From positions 1 through 64,000 of the forward strand of contig JAHDCO010000015.1 of assembly GCA_020629835.1 (NCBI GenBank): a DNA stretch of 64,000 nt. Direction: 5' to 3'. Positions 8,648-17,854 of the stretch are shown here, piece by piece (the stretch's first letter is position 1; each line of letters starts with the position of its first letter). Under the pieces are notes generated by a model. It searched no databases, was not told the origin of the DNA, and saw only the letters and a program-made list of their open reading frames with translations. The position numbers were made by a program, and so were the translations under genes. This DNA comes from Granulosicoccaceae bacterium (GTDB lineage: Bacteria > Pseudomonadota > Gammaproteobacteria > Granulosicoccales > Granulosicoccaceae).

Positions 8648-10606
8648 TCAAGCGGTTTTCCCGCTTTGCAACGAGTCAAGCTCATCCCAGCGGGTGAATA
8701 ATTTTTCTAACGCGGCTTCAGCCGCTTCAGCGGCCTCTATTACCTGGGTGGTGTCCTTACCGCTGGTGTAAAAATCCGGCGCGCTCATTTGCGTTTGCAG
8801 TGTATCCAGTTCACCTTCGGCTTTTTCTATCGCGGCGGGTAAGCCATCGAGCTCACGTTGATCCTTGTAACTTAACTTCACTGCTTTGACAGTAGGCGGG
8901 TTACCCGATGTTCCTTCACTTTGCGTTTTAGCAGATGAGTTGTTCGCTGCTTTATCTGATGCCTTGGTTTTATGACTCTGCCCTTTTGACACGGCAGGCT
9001 TTGACTGGCTCGTTTGTTTTTCGTACTGGCGCATGGCATCGGAGTAGCCGCCAACGTAATCGTATACGCGCCCGTTTCTTCCAAACACCAGAGTACTGGT
9101 AACCGTATTGTCTAAAAATTCCCGATCGTGACTGATGACCAATACGGTGCCTGGGTAATCGGCTACCAGGGTCTCCAGTAACTCCAGGGTTTCAACATCC
9201 AGGTCATTGGTCGGTTCGTCAAGTACCAGGAAATTAGAGGGTTTTAAAAATAACTTTGCCAACATTAATCGATTGGTTTCACCACCAGACAATGCCGTAA
9301 TCGGCGCGCGTGCTCGAGCAGGCAAAAATAAAAAATCCTGTAAGTAGCCAATGATGTGTTTGGTCTCGCCGTTGATGGTTATCATGTCTTGACCACCACT
9401 GACGTTATCCATGGCCGATAGGTCCTGCCGCAACTGCGCGCGCAACTGATCAAAGTACGCGATATCCAAATGCGTACCGAGTTTTACCGAACCAGCGGTG
9501 GGTTCTAATTCACCCAAAAGCAATCGGATTAAGGTCGATTTACCCACACCATTGGGACCAACCACCCCAATTTTATCGCCACGTAAAATGGTGGTGGAAA
9601 AGCCTTTAACAATTGGCTTATTGTCGTAACTGAAGCCGATGCCTTCGGCTTCCACGACAACCTTGCCAGACTTTGATCCCACGTTTGCGCTAAGTTGCGC
9701 CGACCCCTGTCGCTCAATGCGTTGGCTTCGTTCCAACCGCATTTGCTTTAACGCACGGACTCGCCCTTCGTTACGGGTACGCCGAGCTTTAATGCCTTGT
9801 CTTATCCAACGTTCTTCTTCAGCCAGGCGTTTATCAAACAAGGCGTTTTGTGTCGCTTCCGCTTCCAAAGCCGCGGCTTTACCGGTTAGGTACTTGTCAT
9901 GATTACCCGGCCAATCCGTCAACACCCCTCGATCAAGTTCTATGATGCGATTCGCCAACTTTTTCAAAAAGGCACGATCGTGCGTAACGAACACTATGGT
10001 GCAACGCAGGCCCAGGAGCGTTTGTTCTAACCACTCAATAGACGGGATATCCAGATGGTTGGTGGGCTCATCCAGTAGCAGGATATCCGGGTCATTAAGT
10101 AAGGCTTTAGCCAGTAACACGCGCCGCCGCAGCCCGCCTGACAAGGTGTCGAACTCCACGCCGCCATCCAGCCCCATACGGGACAGGATTTCATCAATGC
10201 GCTGAGATAACCGCCAGCCGTCAACCGCATCAATTTTGGCCTGTATGCGAGCCAGCTTATCGCCAACATCCGCCCCTTCCGCCATGGCTGCCACCACGGC
10301 TTCGTAGTCAATTAAGTGCTGCCCGACATCTCCGAGCGCGCCGGCCACCACACTGGCAACCGTTCCGGGTTGGCGCGTGGGCACATCTTGCGGCAAATAC
10401 GAAACAGTTACCCCCTGGCGAAAGACAATCTCACCTGAGTCCGGCTGTTGCAGGCCCGCCAGTAACTTCAGCAAAGTGGATTTGCCGGTGCCGTTGCGGC
10501 CAACCAAAGCAATCCTCTGATCGCTGTCAATAGCCACTGAGGCGTCTGACAAGACCGGTTTATCGCCGAAACTGATTGACAACGACTGTACGCGAGCCAG
10601 ACTCAT
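8648..10606 (-). CDS. uup: ABC-F family ATPase, Uup type
   Basis: A 652-residue cytoplasmic protein with two ATPase domains. Walker A motifs are GRNGTGKST (about 36) and GPNGVGKST (about 350), signature motifs are LSGGLRRR and LSGGETNR, and Walker B motifs are LLDEPTNHLD and VLDEPTNDLD. A polar linker rich in Lys/Ser follows, then a C-terminal coiled-coil domain (about 580-650) that begins KLSYKDQRELDGLP, the hallmark of Uup. Known ABC-F proteins act on ribosomes; Uup also affects transposon excision and branched DNA. It has no membrane domain. It is first in the minus-strand run ahead of DegT/EamA/S9 (16-base gap) but may be transcribed with them only by chance. Confidence 0.92.
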   Translation of the reverse strand: MSLARVQSLSISFGDKPVLSDASVAIDSDQRIALVGRNGTGKSTLLKLLAGLQQPDSGEIVFRQGVTVSYLPQDVPTRQPGTVASVVAGALGDVGQHLIDYEAVVAAMAEGADVGDKLARIQAKIDAVDGWRLSQRIDEILSRMGLDGGVEFDTLSGGLRRRVLLAKALLNDPDILLLDEPTNHLDIPSIEWLEQTLLGLRCTIVFVTHDRAFLKKLANRIIELDRGVLTDWPGNHDKYLTGKAAALEAEATQNALFDKRLAEEERWIRQGIKARRTRNEGRVRALKQMRLERSQRIERQGSAQLSANVGSKSGKVVVEAEGIGFSYDNKPIVKGFSTTILRGDKIGVVGPNGVGKSTLIRLLLGELEPTAGSVKLGTHLDIAYFDQLRAQLRQDLSAMDNVSGGQDMITINGETKHIIGYLQDFLFLPARARAPITALSGGETNRLMLAKLFLKPSNFLVLDEPTNDLDVETLELLETLVADYPGTVLVISHDREFLDNTVTSTLVFGRNGRVYDYVGGYSDAMRQYEKQTSQSKPAVSKGQSHKTKASDKAANNSSAKTQSEGTSGNPPTVKAVKLSYKDQRELDGLPAAIEKAEGELDTLQTQMSAPDFYTSGKDTTQVIEAAEAAEAALEKLFTRWDELDSLQSGKTA

Positions 10607-10669
10607 GACTTACCTAAGCTAATGCGGACGAATGAGTACGTGTTATGCGTGAAATATAACGGAAAATCA

Positions 10670-11413
10670 ATGGCTTCGAAGGACATATACCCAAAACTCA
10701 TAAGCTGGGTACCAGCGCCATTGCGCCCTACCCGCGGAACGCGTGGATGGTTGGCCACACTCACTCTGGTTCTAGCCTCGATGAGCGCTCCATCTTTTGC
10801 CGACTGGGACGCAGGCCTTGAAGGTGGCGCGGTCATACGCAACGGAGAACAATCCAGCCGTTTGCGTTTTTCACTCAACAACGCAACGCGGCCCTTGTCC
10901 CACTACTTATACGCCGATTGGATACTCAATTCCGGGGATGATAGCTATGAGGCGGGGTACCGCCCCCGTTACTGGTTTAACCCAAATCTATACGCGTTAG
11001 GGGAATTAACCTTCAGGACCGATAAGCCAATTGGCATTGATCGCGAAACCACACAAACCTTAGGCGTTGGCTACCAATTGCTGTCCACACCCACGCAATC
11101 GGCTTTTGTTGAATTGGCAGCTGGTGCCCGGCAATTGGTGTTTAGTCAGGTTGGCCTGGACGATGTCAATCAGCCGTTCACGCGCGCCAGAGCGTCCTAT
11201 CAACAAACGTTATCGGAGTTTGCTCAATTTTCGTTGAACACAACCGGTAATTTCTCAGACGCCGTAACCGAAACCCAGGCTGAAATCGGCGTAACGGTTT
11301 ACTTAAACACCCTCGCAGTCACGCTGGGCTACCGCGTGATTCAACAGCGAATAGACGGACAACCTGCAATCACCGATGACACCACCGCGATCTCGTTCAA
11401 CTATCGCTTGTGA
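10670..11413 (+). CDS. DUF481-like outer-membrane beta-barrel protein
   Basis: A 247-residue exported protein. A long basic N terminus leads to the hydrophobic segment WLATLTLVLASMSAPSFA, a signal peptide cut near residue 44. The mature part has alternating aromatic/polar strands: LRFSLNNAT, YLYADWILNSG, YRPRYWFNPNLYALGELTFRTDKPIGID, ending FNYRL with the C-terminal hydrophobic/aromatic pattern of barrels. The 'LNSGD...Y...RYWFNPNLYALGEL' pattern resembles DUF481 (YdiY-like) proteins of unknown role. I favour the ATG at 10670 (GGA 8 bases upstream) over 10622. It diverges from uup and converges stop-to-stop with the next gene. Confidence 0.7.
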   Translation: MASKDIYPKLISWVPAPLRPTRGTRGWLATLTLVLASMSAPSFADWDAGLEGGAVIRNGEQSSRLRFSLNNATRPLSHYLYADWILNSGDDSYEAGYRPRYWFNPNLYALGELTFRTDKPIGIDRETTQTLGVGYQLLSTPTQSAFVELAAGARQLVFSQVGLDDVNQPFTRARASYQQTLSEFAQFSLNTTGNFSDAVTETQAEIGVTVYLNTLAVTLGYRVIQQRIDGQPAITDDTTAISFNYRL

Positions 11414-13204
11414 TTACCGCACGTTCTGCCAGCTAACCGTTGGCCAAGCCCGAGTGGATAACCGCAGTCGCCATTCAGTTTGTAAATTTGCGTTCAGCGC
11501 TAATCCTGCTACGGTGGTAGAGACATCATCGACTCGCAATTGCACGGTACCTGGCGTCCACCCCTGATCACTCTCATCCAGCCATAACGCCGCACGTGAA
11601 GCCACAGCGTTATCCACGGTGCGATTAATCGAAGCGTTAAGGTTGTCCAACGCGTCTGCCATCGCCCAGGGCGATTCCTCGCTGATGCGTTTTTGTACCG
11701 TACGCTCAATTAATTCGTAAGCGGCACGTTGCATCATGGGTGTGGACTCTGAGTCAGTGGATGTAATTTCTGTGCTTACATCGGCCAAGCTCAATTCATG
11801 AGCAGCTGAATCCCAAACGGGTTTCGCCAGCACGGAAACACGCCCGCTGAGCACGGTATCTTTTGGTGTAAAAAATCGGAACATCCGCGCTAAAAACCCC
11901 TGATCCTCAGGTAATTTAGCTTGAAAATCCGCAGCCACATTAAGGTACGAAGTCTCAATACGCGCAGTAGATTCTGCCGTGCGTTCTGCCAAGCGTTCTG
12001 TCGACTCAGTAGCTGCCGTGGGCCCATTGTCAGCACCGTCCACTGACCAATCACTCAGCAGAACCGAGCTCTCATCCAACGACTTTTTCGCCAGACGATC
12101 ATCGTAATGTCGTTGCGCATACTCACTAAGCGCTGCAAAGGTTGTAAGCACCGCGACGGGCTGGGCAGCCCTACCGATTGGCTCATGATGAAACGTCACC
12201 CACCGGTAGTCGTCAGCAATTGAGCTTTTCGTCTTATCACCGGATGCACTACCGGACTCACTGCCGGACTCACCACCCCGCACACCATCGGATTCCCCAC
12301 TTGACTCTCCGGCGGATCCCTTAACGAGCGATAAGCGTTTAAGGGCGGTTTCGCAAGACTGGGCTACCAAGCGACTTGCCAGGTCTTCAGCCGCTACCCC
12401 CACTTGAAATTCTGTTTCAACACTCAAACCCACTGCCACAGACAGGACCGTGTCATCGCTCGATTTAGGCATGGCCCAATGCAATTGCCGGAGCTGCACT
12501 TTAGCTAAGGTCGGGCCTACGCGTTCATCGCTTATATTGACGTAACACGGTGCGATCAAGGGCTGCAACTGCTGCGCCAGCGTGCTGCAGTTCATTGCAT
12601 GATTTAGCCGAGCTTCCAACGGCTGGATTTGTCGGGCAATAACGTCTTCGATAACGCGACTCAGGCTGAAGGTCACTTTCCCGAACAACACCGCGGTTGG
12701 ATCGCTGATCCAGTCAGGGGTGATCGATAGCGCAACCTTTGGACAACCATCAGGCGCCGCCGTTATATCAGCGCCAACCCGCAGCGCCAGCTTCGCTTGT
12801 ACAGGCACTGAAGATAACCCTAAAACTCTGGCCGCATCCCCCGATACACCCACCAATGCAGCCACATCCAGTGGCACTTGCAATCGTACCTGTGGATTGT
12901 CAGTCGTCGGTGCCATGACTGCAGACGGGCCAATTCGCGTAACGTCGTACTGCCACGATGCAGTACCGCATACCTTGATTCCCAGAACACGTTGGCATAC
13001 ACGTTTTTGACCAGTGCCGGTTAAGGCATCAGTCATGGCATCGTCGAGCCACGTTGACAGCTGCTCTGTGGGCAACTCAACCTGCAATGCAAGCGTGGGT
13101 TTGTCGGCACCCGCCGCGCTCATCGGAACAAAACACCACAGCCACAGAAATACGTTGAGTATCAACAAAAGCTTTACACACGCATGACTCTTCGAAACGA
13201 TCAA
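11414..13204 (-). CDS. DUF4403-like secreted protein
   Basis: A 596-residue exported protein with signal segment LLLILNVFLWLWCFVPMSAAG. Motifs such as KPTLALQVELP, CGTASWQYDVTRIGP and VRLQVPLDVAA resemble DUF4403 proteins, whose repeated long beta-strand domains look like tubular lipid-binding folds; the assignment is tentative. A Ser/Gly/Glu-rich linker (about 300-325, GGESGSESGSASG) separates two halves, and a Thr/Glu-rich stretch (about 395-420) follows. The start is TTG at 13204 (GGTGA just upstream), because no ATG or GTG precedes the signal segment. It lies alone between convergent and divergent neighbours. Confidence 0.55.
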   Translation of the reverse strand: MIVSKSHACVKLLLILNVFLWLWCFVPMSAAGADKPTLALQVELPTEQLSTWLDDAMTDALTGTGQKRVCQRVLGIKVCGTASWQYDVTRIGPSAVMAPTTDNPQVRLQVPLDVAALVGVSGDAARVLGLSSVPVQAKLALRVGADITAAPDGCPKVALSITPDWISDPTAVLFGKVTFSLSRVIEDVIARQIQPLEARLNHAMNCSTLAQQLQPLIAPCYVNISDERVGPTLAKVQLRQLHWAMPKSSDDTVLSVAVGLSVETEFQVGVAAEDLASRLVAQSCETALKRLSLVKGSAGESSGESDGVRGGESGSESGSASGDKTKSSIADDYRWVTFHHEPIGRAAQPVAVLTTFAALSEYAQRHYDDRLAKKSLDESSVLLSDWSVDGADNGPTAATESTERLAERTAESTARIETSYLNVAADFQAKLPEDQGFLARMFRFFTPKDTVLSGRVSVLAKPVWDSAAHELSLADVSTEITSTDSESTPMMQRAAYELIERTVQKRISEESPWAMADALDNLNASINRTVDNAVASRAALWLDESDQGWTPGTVQLRVDDVSTTVAGLALNANLQTEWRLRLSTRAWPTVSWQNVR

Positions 13205-13283
13205 GGTTAGTCACCGATCTTTGAATACAGTAGAGTGTGCCACACCGTGCTGAAAGCGTTTTTTTGATTTTAGGTAACAGACG

Positions 13284-14417
13284 TTGAACCAACCATTACA
13301 GGGCCTAACCGTTGTGGCCATGGAACAAGCGGTTGCTGCGCCGCTGTGCACTGCTCGTTTAGTGGACAGTGGCGCTCGAGTCATAAAACTTGAACGCGAA
13401 GTCGGCGACTTTGCGCGTGGGTACGATACGGCAGCGGCAGGTGACAGCAGTTACTTTGCGTGGCTCAATCATGGTAAGGAGTCAGTCACACTGAATTACA
13501 AACACGCCGAAGATCTTGCGTTATTACACCGGCTATTGGCCAAGGCCGATGTGTTCGTACAAAATTTAGCACCGGGTGTGTTGAGTCGGCACGGACTGGA
13601 TGATGACAAACTACGACGCCTGTACCCACGTTTGATTACTTGCAACTTGTCCGGTTACGGCGCGTCGGCTGATGTCAAACACTTAAAAGCCTACGACTTG
13701 TTAGTGCAGGCTGAATCTGGTCTGTTATCCGTCTCGGGCGTACCGGGCAACCCGGGAAGAATTGGGGTTTCACTGTGTGATATCGGTTGCGGGGTAACCG
13801 CCTATGGGGCGGTGCTCGAGGCCTTGATTCAACGAGGAATAACCGGTATCGGCAGTCGAGTGGATGTTTCACTGTTTGATGTGGCCGCCGAATGGATGAG
13901 CGTACCGTTAATCCATGCTGAAACTGGTAACGGCGCACCCTCCCCCAGCGGCTTACATCACCCCAGTATTGCCCCCTATGGTGCGTATAAATCCGCTGAT
14001 GGGGCACTCACGTTGTTGTCGATTCAAAATGAAGCCGAATGGGCACGATTGTGCTCCGTCACCTTTGATCGGCCGGAGTGGGTCGATGATCCACGATTTG
14101 CATCGAACGTAACTCGCGTAGAGAACCGAACGCAATTGGATGACCTCATGCAAGACATCGTAAGCCAATGGCAGGCGGTTACATTTCGGGATCGTCTGCG
14201 ACAAGCGGATATCGCGTTTGGAGCTATGAACTCTGTGGAAGAATTAGCGGCACACGTTGGGCTTCGACGGCGCACCGTTCGCGCCTCCTCGGGTCAAGTA
14301 CTGTCTCTACCGGCGCACCCGTTTAAGCACCACGCAAGTCGATCTGAGCAAGCGCCGACGGTGCCCCAAACCGGACAGCACACCAACGCAATAAAAGCCG
14401 AATTTACGTCCGACTAG
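13284..14417 (+). CDS. CaiB/BaiF (family III) CoA-transferase
   Basis: A 377-residue enzyme that moves CoA between carboxylic acids. Family signatures are the N-terminal PLQGLTVVAMEQAVAAPLCTARL, GARVIKLE, the DVFVQNLAPGVLSRHGL loop, and ISCNLSGYG-type (here ITCNLSGYG). The aspartate in SLCDIGCGVTAYGAVL is the expected catalytic residue. The TTG start at 13284 is needed to keep the conserved N-terminal strand, and AGGT lies upstream. The C-terminal tail is short and polar. The substrate is unknown; dicarboxylates (including glutarate, given gcdH at the window start) are possible but unproven. Its last 4 bases overlap the carbonic anhydrase stop on the other strand. Confidence 0.88.
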   Translation: MNQPLQGLTVVAMEQAVAAPLCTARLVDSGARVIKLEREVGDFARGYDTAAAGDSSYFAWLNHGKESVTLNYKHAEDLALLHRLLAKADVFVQNLAPGVLSRHGLDDDKLRRLYPRLITCNLSGYGASADVKHLKAYDLLVQAESGLLSVSGVPGNPGRIGVSLCDIGCGVTAYGAVLEALIQRGITGIGSRVDVSLFDVAAEWMSVPLIHAETGNGAPSPSGLHHPSIAPYGAYKSADGALTLLSIQNEAEWARLCSVTFDRPEWVDDPRFASNVTRVENRTQLDDLMQDIVSQWQAVTFRDRLRQADIAFGAMNSVEELAAHVGLRRRTVRASSGQVLSLPAHPFKHHASRSEQAPTVPQTGQHTNAIKAEFTSD

Positions 14418-15040
14418 GCAGTCTCAAGAAACGCGACACGGCCGCTGTGCACATCGTATTCAGCGCCGACAATCGTCAACCCATCTTGTTCGCTCAATGA
14501 CTTGAGAAGCTCTGATTCAGCGCAAAGTTTATTGACTACGGCAAGTACATTGGCACGCATCGCCTGATCATGCACGTCATGCGTGATGTCGCTGTCATCG
14601 GTATCTTCATTGACCGGTACCGATGCAATATTGGGCTCTATCGCATCAATGAGATATTGAATATTAGGAGAAACTACGGGGGATGGATTTTGCCGATGTT
14701 GCAATGCGGCTTTAACCGCGCCACACCCGCTATGGCCAAGCACAACCACAAGCCGGGTACCAAAGAAAGACGCAGCAAATTCAACACTGCCTAGTTGGGC
14801 ACGACTCACTATATTACCAGCCACCCGTATGACGAACACATCGCCAAGCGCTTGATCAAACAAAAGCTCGACAGGTACACGAGAGTCAGAACAACCGATA
14901 ACAATCGAATGGGGCGTTTGCTTTTCAATATAATGCGACGCGGCACTGCGGCGATCAACAACGTCCGGATCAACAATACCCTGGGTATAACGGTGGTTAC
15001 CTTCGCGAAGAAGGCGTAGAGCTTCAGCGGCCGATTTCAT
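14414..15040 (-). CDS. Beta-class carbonic anhydrase
   Basis: A 208-residue zinc enzyme interconverting CO2 and bicarbonate in the cytoplasm. The beta-class metal ligands are all present: Cys50 and Asp52 in GCSDSRVP, and His103 and Cys106 in GHSGCGAV. The N-terminal LLREGNHRY is typical. The ATG at 15040 fits the family N terminus; extending upstream would enter the GGDEF/EAL gene. An insert (about residues 120-145, Asp/Thr-rich) lengthens the loop after the second ligand pair. It lies 19 bases after the cyclic-di-GMP gene on the same strand, so the two may be co-transcribed. In family terms it could supply bicarbonate for carboxylases. Confidence 0.93.
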   Translation of the reverse strand: MKSAAEALRLLREGNHRYTQGIVDPDVVDRRSAASHYIEKQTPHSIVIGCSDSRVPVELLFDQALGDVFVIRVAGNIVSRAQLGSVEFAASFFGTRLVVVLGHSGCGAVKAALQHRQNPSPVVSPNIQYLIDAIEPNIASVPVNEDTDDSDITHDVHDQAMRANVLAVVNKLCAESELLKSLSEQDGLTIVGAEYDVHSGRVAFLETA

Positions 15041-15059
15041 GCGCGTAAGGGTAACATTT

Positions 15060-17783
15060 TCACGCCGCGCTAGAGAAACCTCCACCCAATTTAACGCTGC
15101 GTTCAAGCACTTTGTCTTCGTGCTGACTGATCGCTTCTTGTATTGTGCATGGCCGGGCAATGTGATAGCCCTGCGCTAAATCGACGCCGATTTCCGCTAA
15201 TTGTTCTAGTGCTTTTTCCGTTTCTACAAATTCAGCTACTGCGGTTATGTCCATCGTCTGTGCCACCCGATGGATCGCTCTGACCATTTCGCGATCAATG
15301 CAATCGGTGTCCAGATTTTTAACAAACTGCCCATCAATTTTAATGATATCAACCGGTAGATTTTTTAAATAACCGAACGAACTCAAACCACTGCCAAAAT
15401 CGTCCAGGGCAACTTTCGAGCCCATCGCTTTGAGTCTTTGAATCAATTCCACTGCCACATGAAAATGGGTAATCGCAGCGGTTTCAGTTATTTCAAACCA
15501 AACGCATGACGGCGATACCCCGGTGTTCATCAAACACTCTTCAATAAACGGAAGTAACGTTTCATCGGCAGCTGATTGACCCGACAGGTTTATTGAGTAA
15601 CTGCAGTGCCCACCCAACGCCTGATGAAACTCTGCGATTTGTTGCGTTGCTGCTTTGATGACCCAACGGTCGATGTCTTTCATCAAATCGTAGCGTTCAG
15701 CCGCTTGAATAAACTGCATAGGGGTAACGATCGATCCATCCGGTTTGGCTAAACGCAGTAAAAACTCGTAGTGCTTGACTTCCTTGGTTCGACAATCTGC
15801 CACCGCTTGCACAAGTAACTTAAAGTGATCTTCTTTTAATGCCTGCTGTAAGCGGGACAACCAATTCATGTCCTGATGACGCTGTGCGATATGCGCATTT
15901 TCTTCTGAATAGACGTTTAAACCGTTGCGCCCCCCATCTTTTGCGGTGTAACAGGCCATGTCAGCAGCGGACAGTACATCACTGATATCCCGACTGGATT
16001 TATTAATCGGAACATATCCAATACTCGCTCTCACAGGAAACGCGTTGCCGTCGTGACAAAAAACAGAATTCTGAAAAAAGTCGTATACCCGTTTCGCCAC
16101 CTGCACACCTTCGTCGTGTGTGGCGTTTATAACTAACAACCCGAATTCATCACCACCCAACCGCGCTAACACATCACCCGGTCGCAGTACCGATGCCAAA
16201 TTCGTGGTCAGCCCTTTCAGCAGGCGATCTCCGGCTGCGTGGCCGCAGGTATCGTTGACAATCTTAAATTGGTCAAGATCCATGTAAACCAGCGAATGTG
16301 TTACATCCTTCTTCCGTGCCTGCTCTATTAACGAAATGAGGCGTTTTTCAAAATAATACCGATTCCAAACGCCAGTCAGTGAATCATGGTTAGCCTGGTA
16401 TTCAAGTTCGCGCGTGAGTGCACGCTCCGCAGAAACATCCCGCAACACTAACGTAAATCGCGCCGCATGACATAAATTCTCTGATGTGTTGGTCATAGAC
16501 AGCAACATCGATTGCGCGACGTGGTTTTTGTCGTACAGCGAAACATCCACTTCCTTTGATTCGCCAATATCCAATGTGTCTAGCGCAGCTTTTAAATCAT
16601 ACAAATCACCCGTATTATCAATATCGTATAAGCGAGCAATGCGAAGAATGGACTGCCCCACAACCGCTTCATTATTAAACGCAATGACACGGCTTGCCGC
16701 ACTGTTTAAGTAGGTGATGTTTAATTTGTCGTCGATTGCGATAACGCATTCAGAGATGCTATTGAATGTGCGTTCAGCCTGTGCACGTTCCTGTGTAATG
16801 GCACGTAAGGCTTGCATGTTCTGGTGAGTTGCACGGCGCCGGATAAACACCACCGATAAAAACACCAACCAGCTGGTAAACAAAAACACCAGCATAAACA
16901 TCATCAGCATCATGCCCGCCGTGGTAAACCCAGGCGTGCCTTTGACCGATATTTCAACCGCGCGATTTCCCAACACCATCAAACGTGAATTATTGATCGG
17001 CGCAAATAACGTGCAGAACCACAACTCTCGGGCAGCCGGATACTCGACTTGAAAATCAGTAATTTCAGCACCCGAACTCGCATCGACGGTTGGCTTTCCA
17101 AACCGACTGGGGTCGCGCAAGACCACCTCGGTACGAATACGCGCGGTTTCACTGTTGGCGTAGAACCCGTTTAATACCTTGTCCACGTTGAAGCTTACCC
17201 AGTAGCCACCAAACAATGAGGCTTGCCTTTCACCTGCGGGCAGCGATGTATCTTCATACCGGTAGCCCGGTTGGAAAAATACATAGTGGCTTTGGTCAGG
17301 CCAATTGCCGGGCGTTTGTATTGTAGCCATCGACTTCGACAGGATGGCGTCTTTCAGCGCGGTCTGTACAACATCGGTGAATTCGGCTTCATTCGCTTTG
17401 TTTAAAGCGAAGGCGGATCCGCGCGCCGCAACGTGTGTCAATCCCGATTGGTTCTGCTCAAACCGTCCTAGACTCACAATGCCTGGGTTGCTGGATAGAA
17501 CCCCGTTAGCGTATTCAACATCGAAAAGCGATTCCTGGCCCATACTGCCGCGTCCAAGCGCTGCCAGGGTTTTTAGAACGACCCGCGATTCACCCATGGC
17601 GCGATCCAAATCCTGGGTGATGGCCGAAGCCGTTTCATTGATTCGGTTCCATTCCTGGAGGTACGTGATTCGATAGCTTACGACCAGAATCAACAGTACA
17701 GCGCAGCCCATCAGGGCTGACATGACGCACCATTCGCGTCGACTGAAATGGAAATAGTAAACCGTCATTAGAACCACATACAA
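15060..17783 (-). CDS. CHASE-PAS-GGDEF-EAL cyclic-di-GMP turnover protein
   Basis: A 907-residue membrane signalling protein. Domains in order: TM1 (about 20-38), a periplasmic CHASE-like sensor (about 70-270), TM2 (about 288-312), a PAS domain (about 335-450), GGDEF (about 470-620) and EAL (about 640-885). The cyclase motif GGDEF (about 543-547) is intact. In the EAL domain the signature reads EFL (about 673), keeping the metal-binding Glu, and DDFGSGLSSFGYL, the ITET motif and the KIDGQFV lysine are retained, so hydrolysis is plausible. Net activity cannot be read. The start could be this ATG or the ATG five codons later. The ligand of the sensor is unknown. Confidence 0.92.
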   Translation of the reverse strand: MYVVLMTVYYFHFSRREWCVMSALMGCAVLLILVVSYRITYLQEWNRINETASAITQDLDRAMGESRVVLKTLAALGRGSMGQESLFDVEYANGVLSSNPGIVSLGRFEQNQSGLTHVAARGSAFALNKANEAEFTDVVQTALKDAILSKSMATIQTPGNWPDQSHYVFFQPGYRYEDTSLPAGERQASLFGGYWVSFNVDKVLNGFYANSETARIRTEVVLRDPSRFGKPTVDASSGAEITDFQVEYPAARELWFCTLFAPINNSRLMVLGNRAVEISVKGTPGFTTAGMMLMMFMLVFLFTSWLVFLSVVFIRRRATHQNMQALRAITQERAQAERTFNSISECVIAIDDKLNITYLNSAASRVIAFNNEAVVGQSILRIARLYDIDNTGDLYDLKAALDTLDIGESKEVDVSLYDKNHVAQSMLLSMTNTSENLCHAARFTLVLRDVSAERALTRELEYQANHDSLTGVWNRYYFEKRLISLIEQARKKDVTHSLVYMDLDQFKIVNDTCGHAAGDRLLKGLTTNLASVLRPGDVLARLGGDEFGLLVINATHDEGVQVAKRVYDFFQNSVFCHDGNAFPVRASIGYVPINKSSRDISDVLSAADMACYTAKDGGRNGLNVYSEENAHIAQRHQDMNWLSRLQQALKEDHFKLLVQAVADCRTKEVKHYEFLLRLAKPDGSIVTPMQFIQAAERYDLMKDIDRWVIKAATQQIAEFHQALGGHCSYSINLSGQSAADETLLPFIEECLMNTGVSPSCVWFEITETAAITHFHVAVELIQRLKAMGSKVALDDFGSGLSSFGYLKNLPVDIIKIDGQFVKNLDTDCIDREMVRAIHRVAQTMDITAVAEFVETEKALEQLAEIGVDLAQGYHIARPCTIQEAISQHEDKVLERSVKLGGGFSSAA

Positions 17784-17854
17784 CCAAGCTCAACGTGATA
17801 GCGGCGTGGCGTTCTGTTTTATGACGCACTTTTGTTCATACTAGCGGCAAAAAG

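Noticed and set aside
11414-14417. Glutarate-CoA pathway cluster with gcdH
   Set aside because: The CoA-transferase lies 12 kb from gcdH, among unrelated genes, and its substrate cannot be read, so no cluster is claimed.
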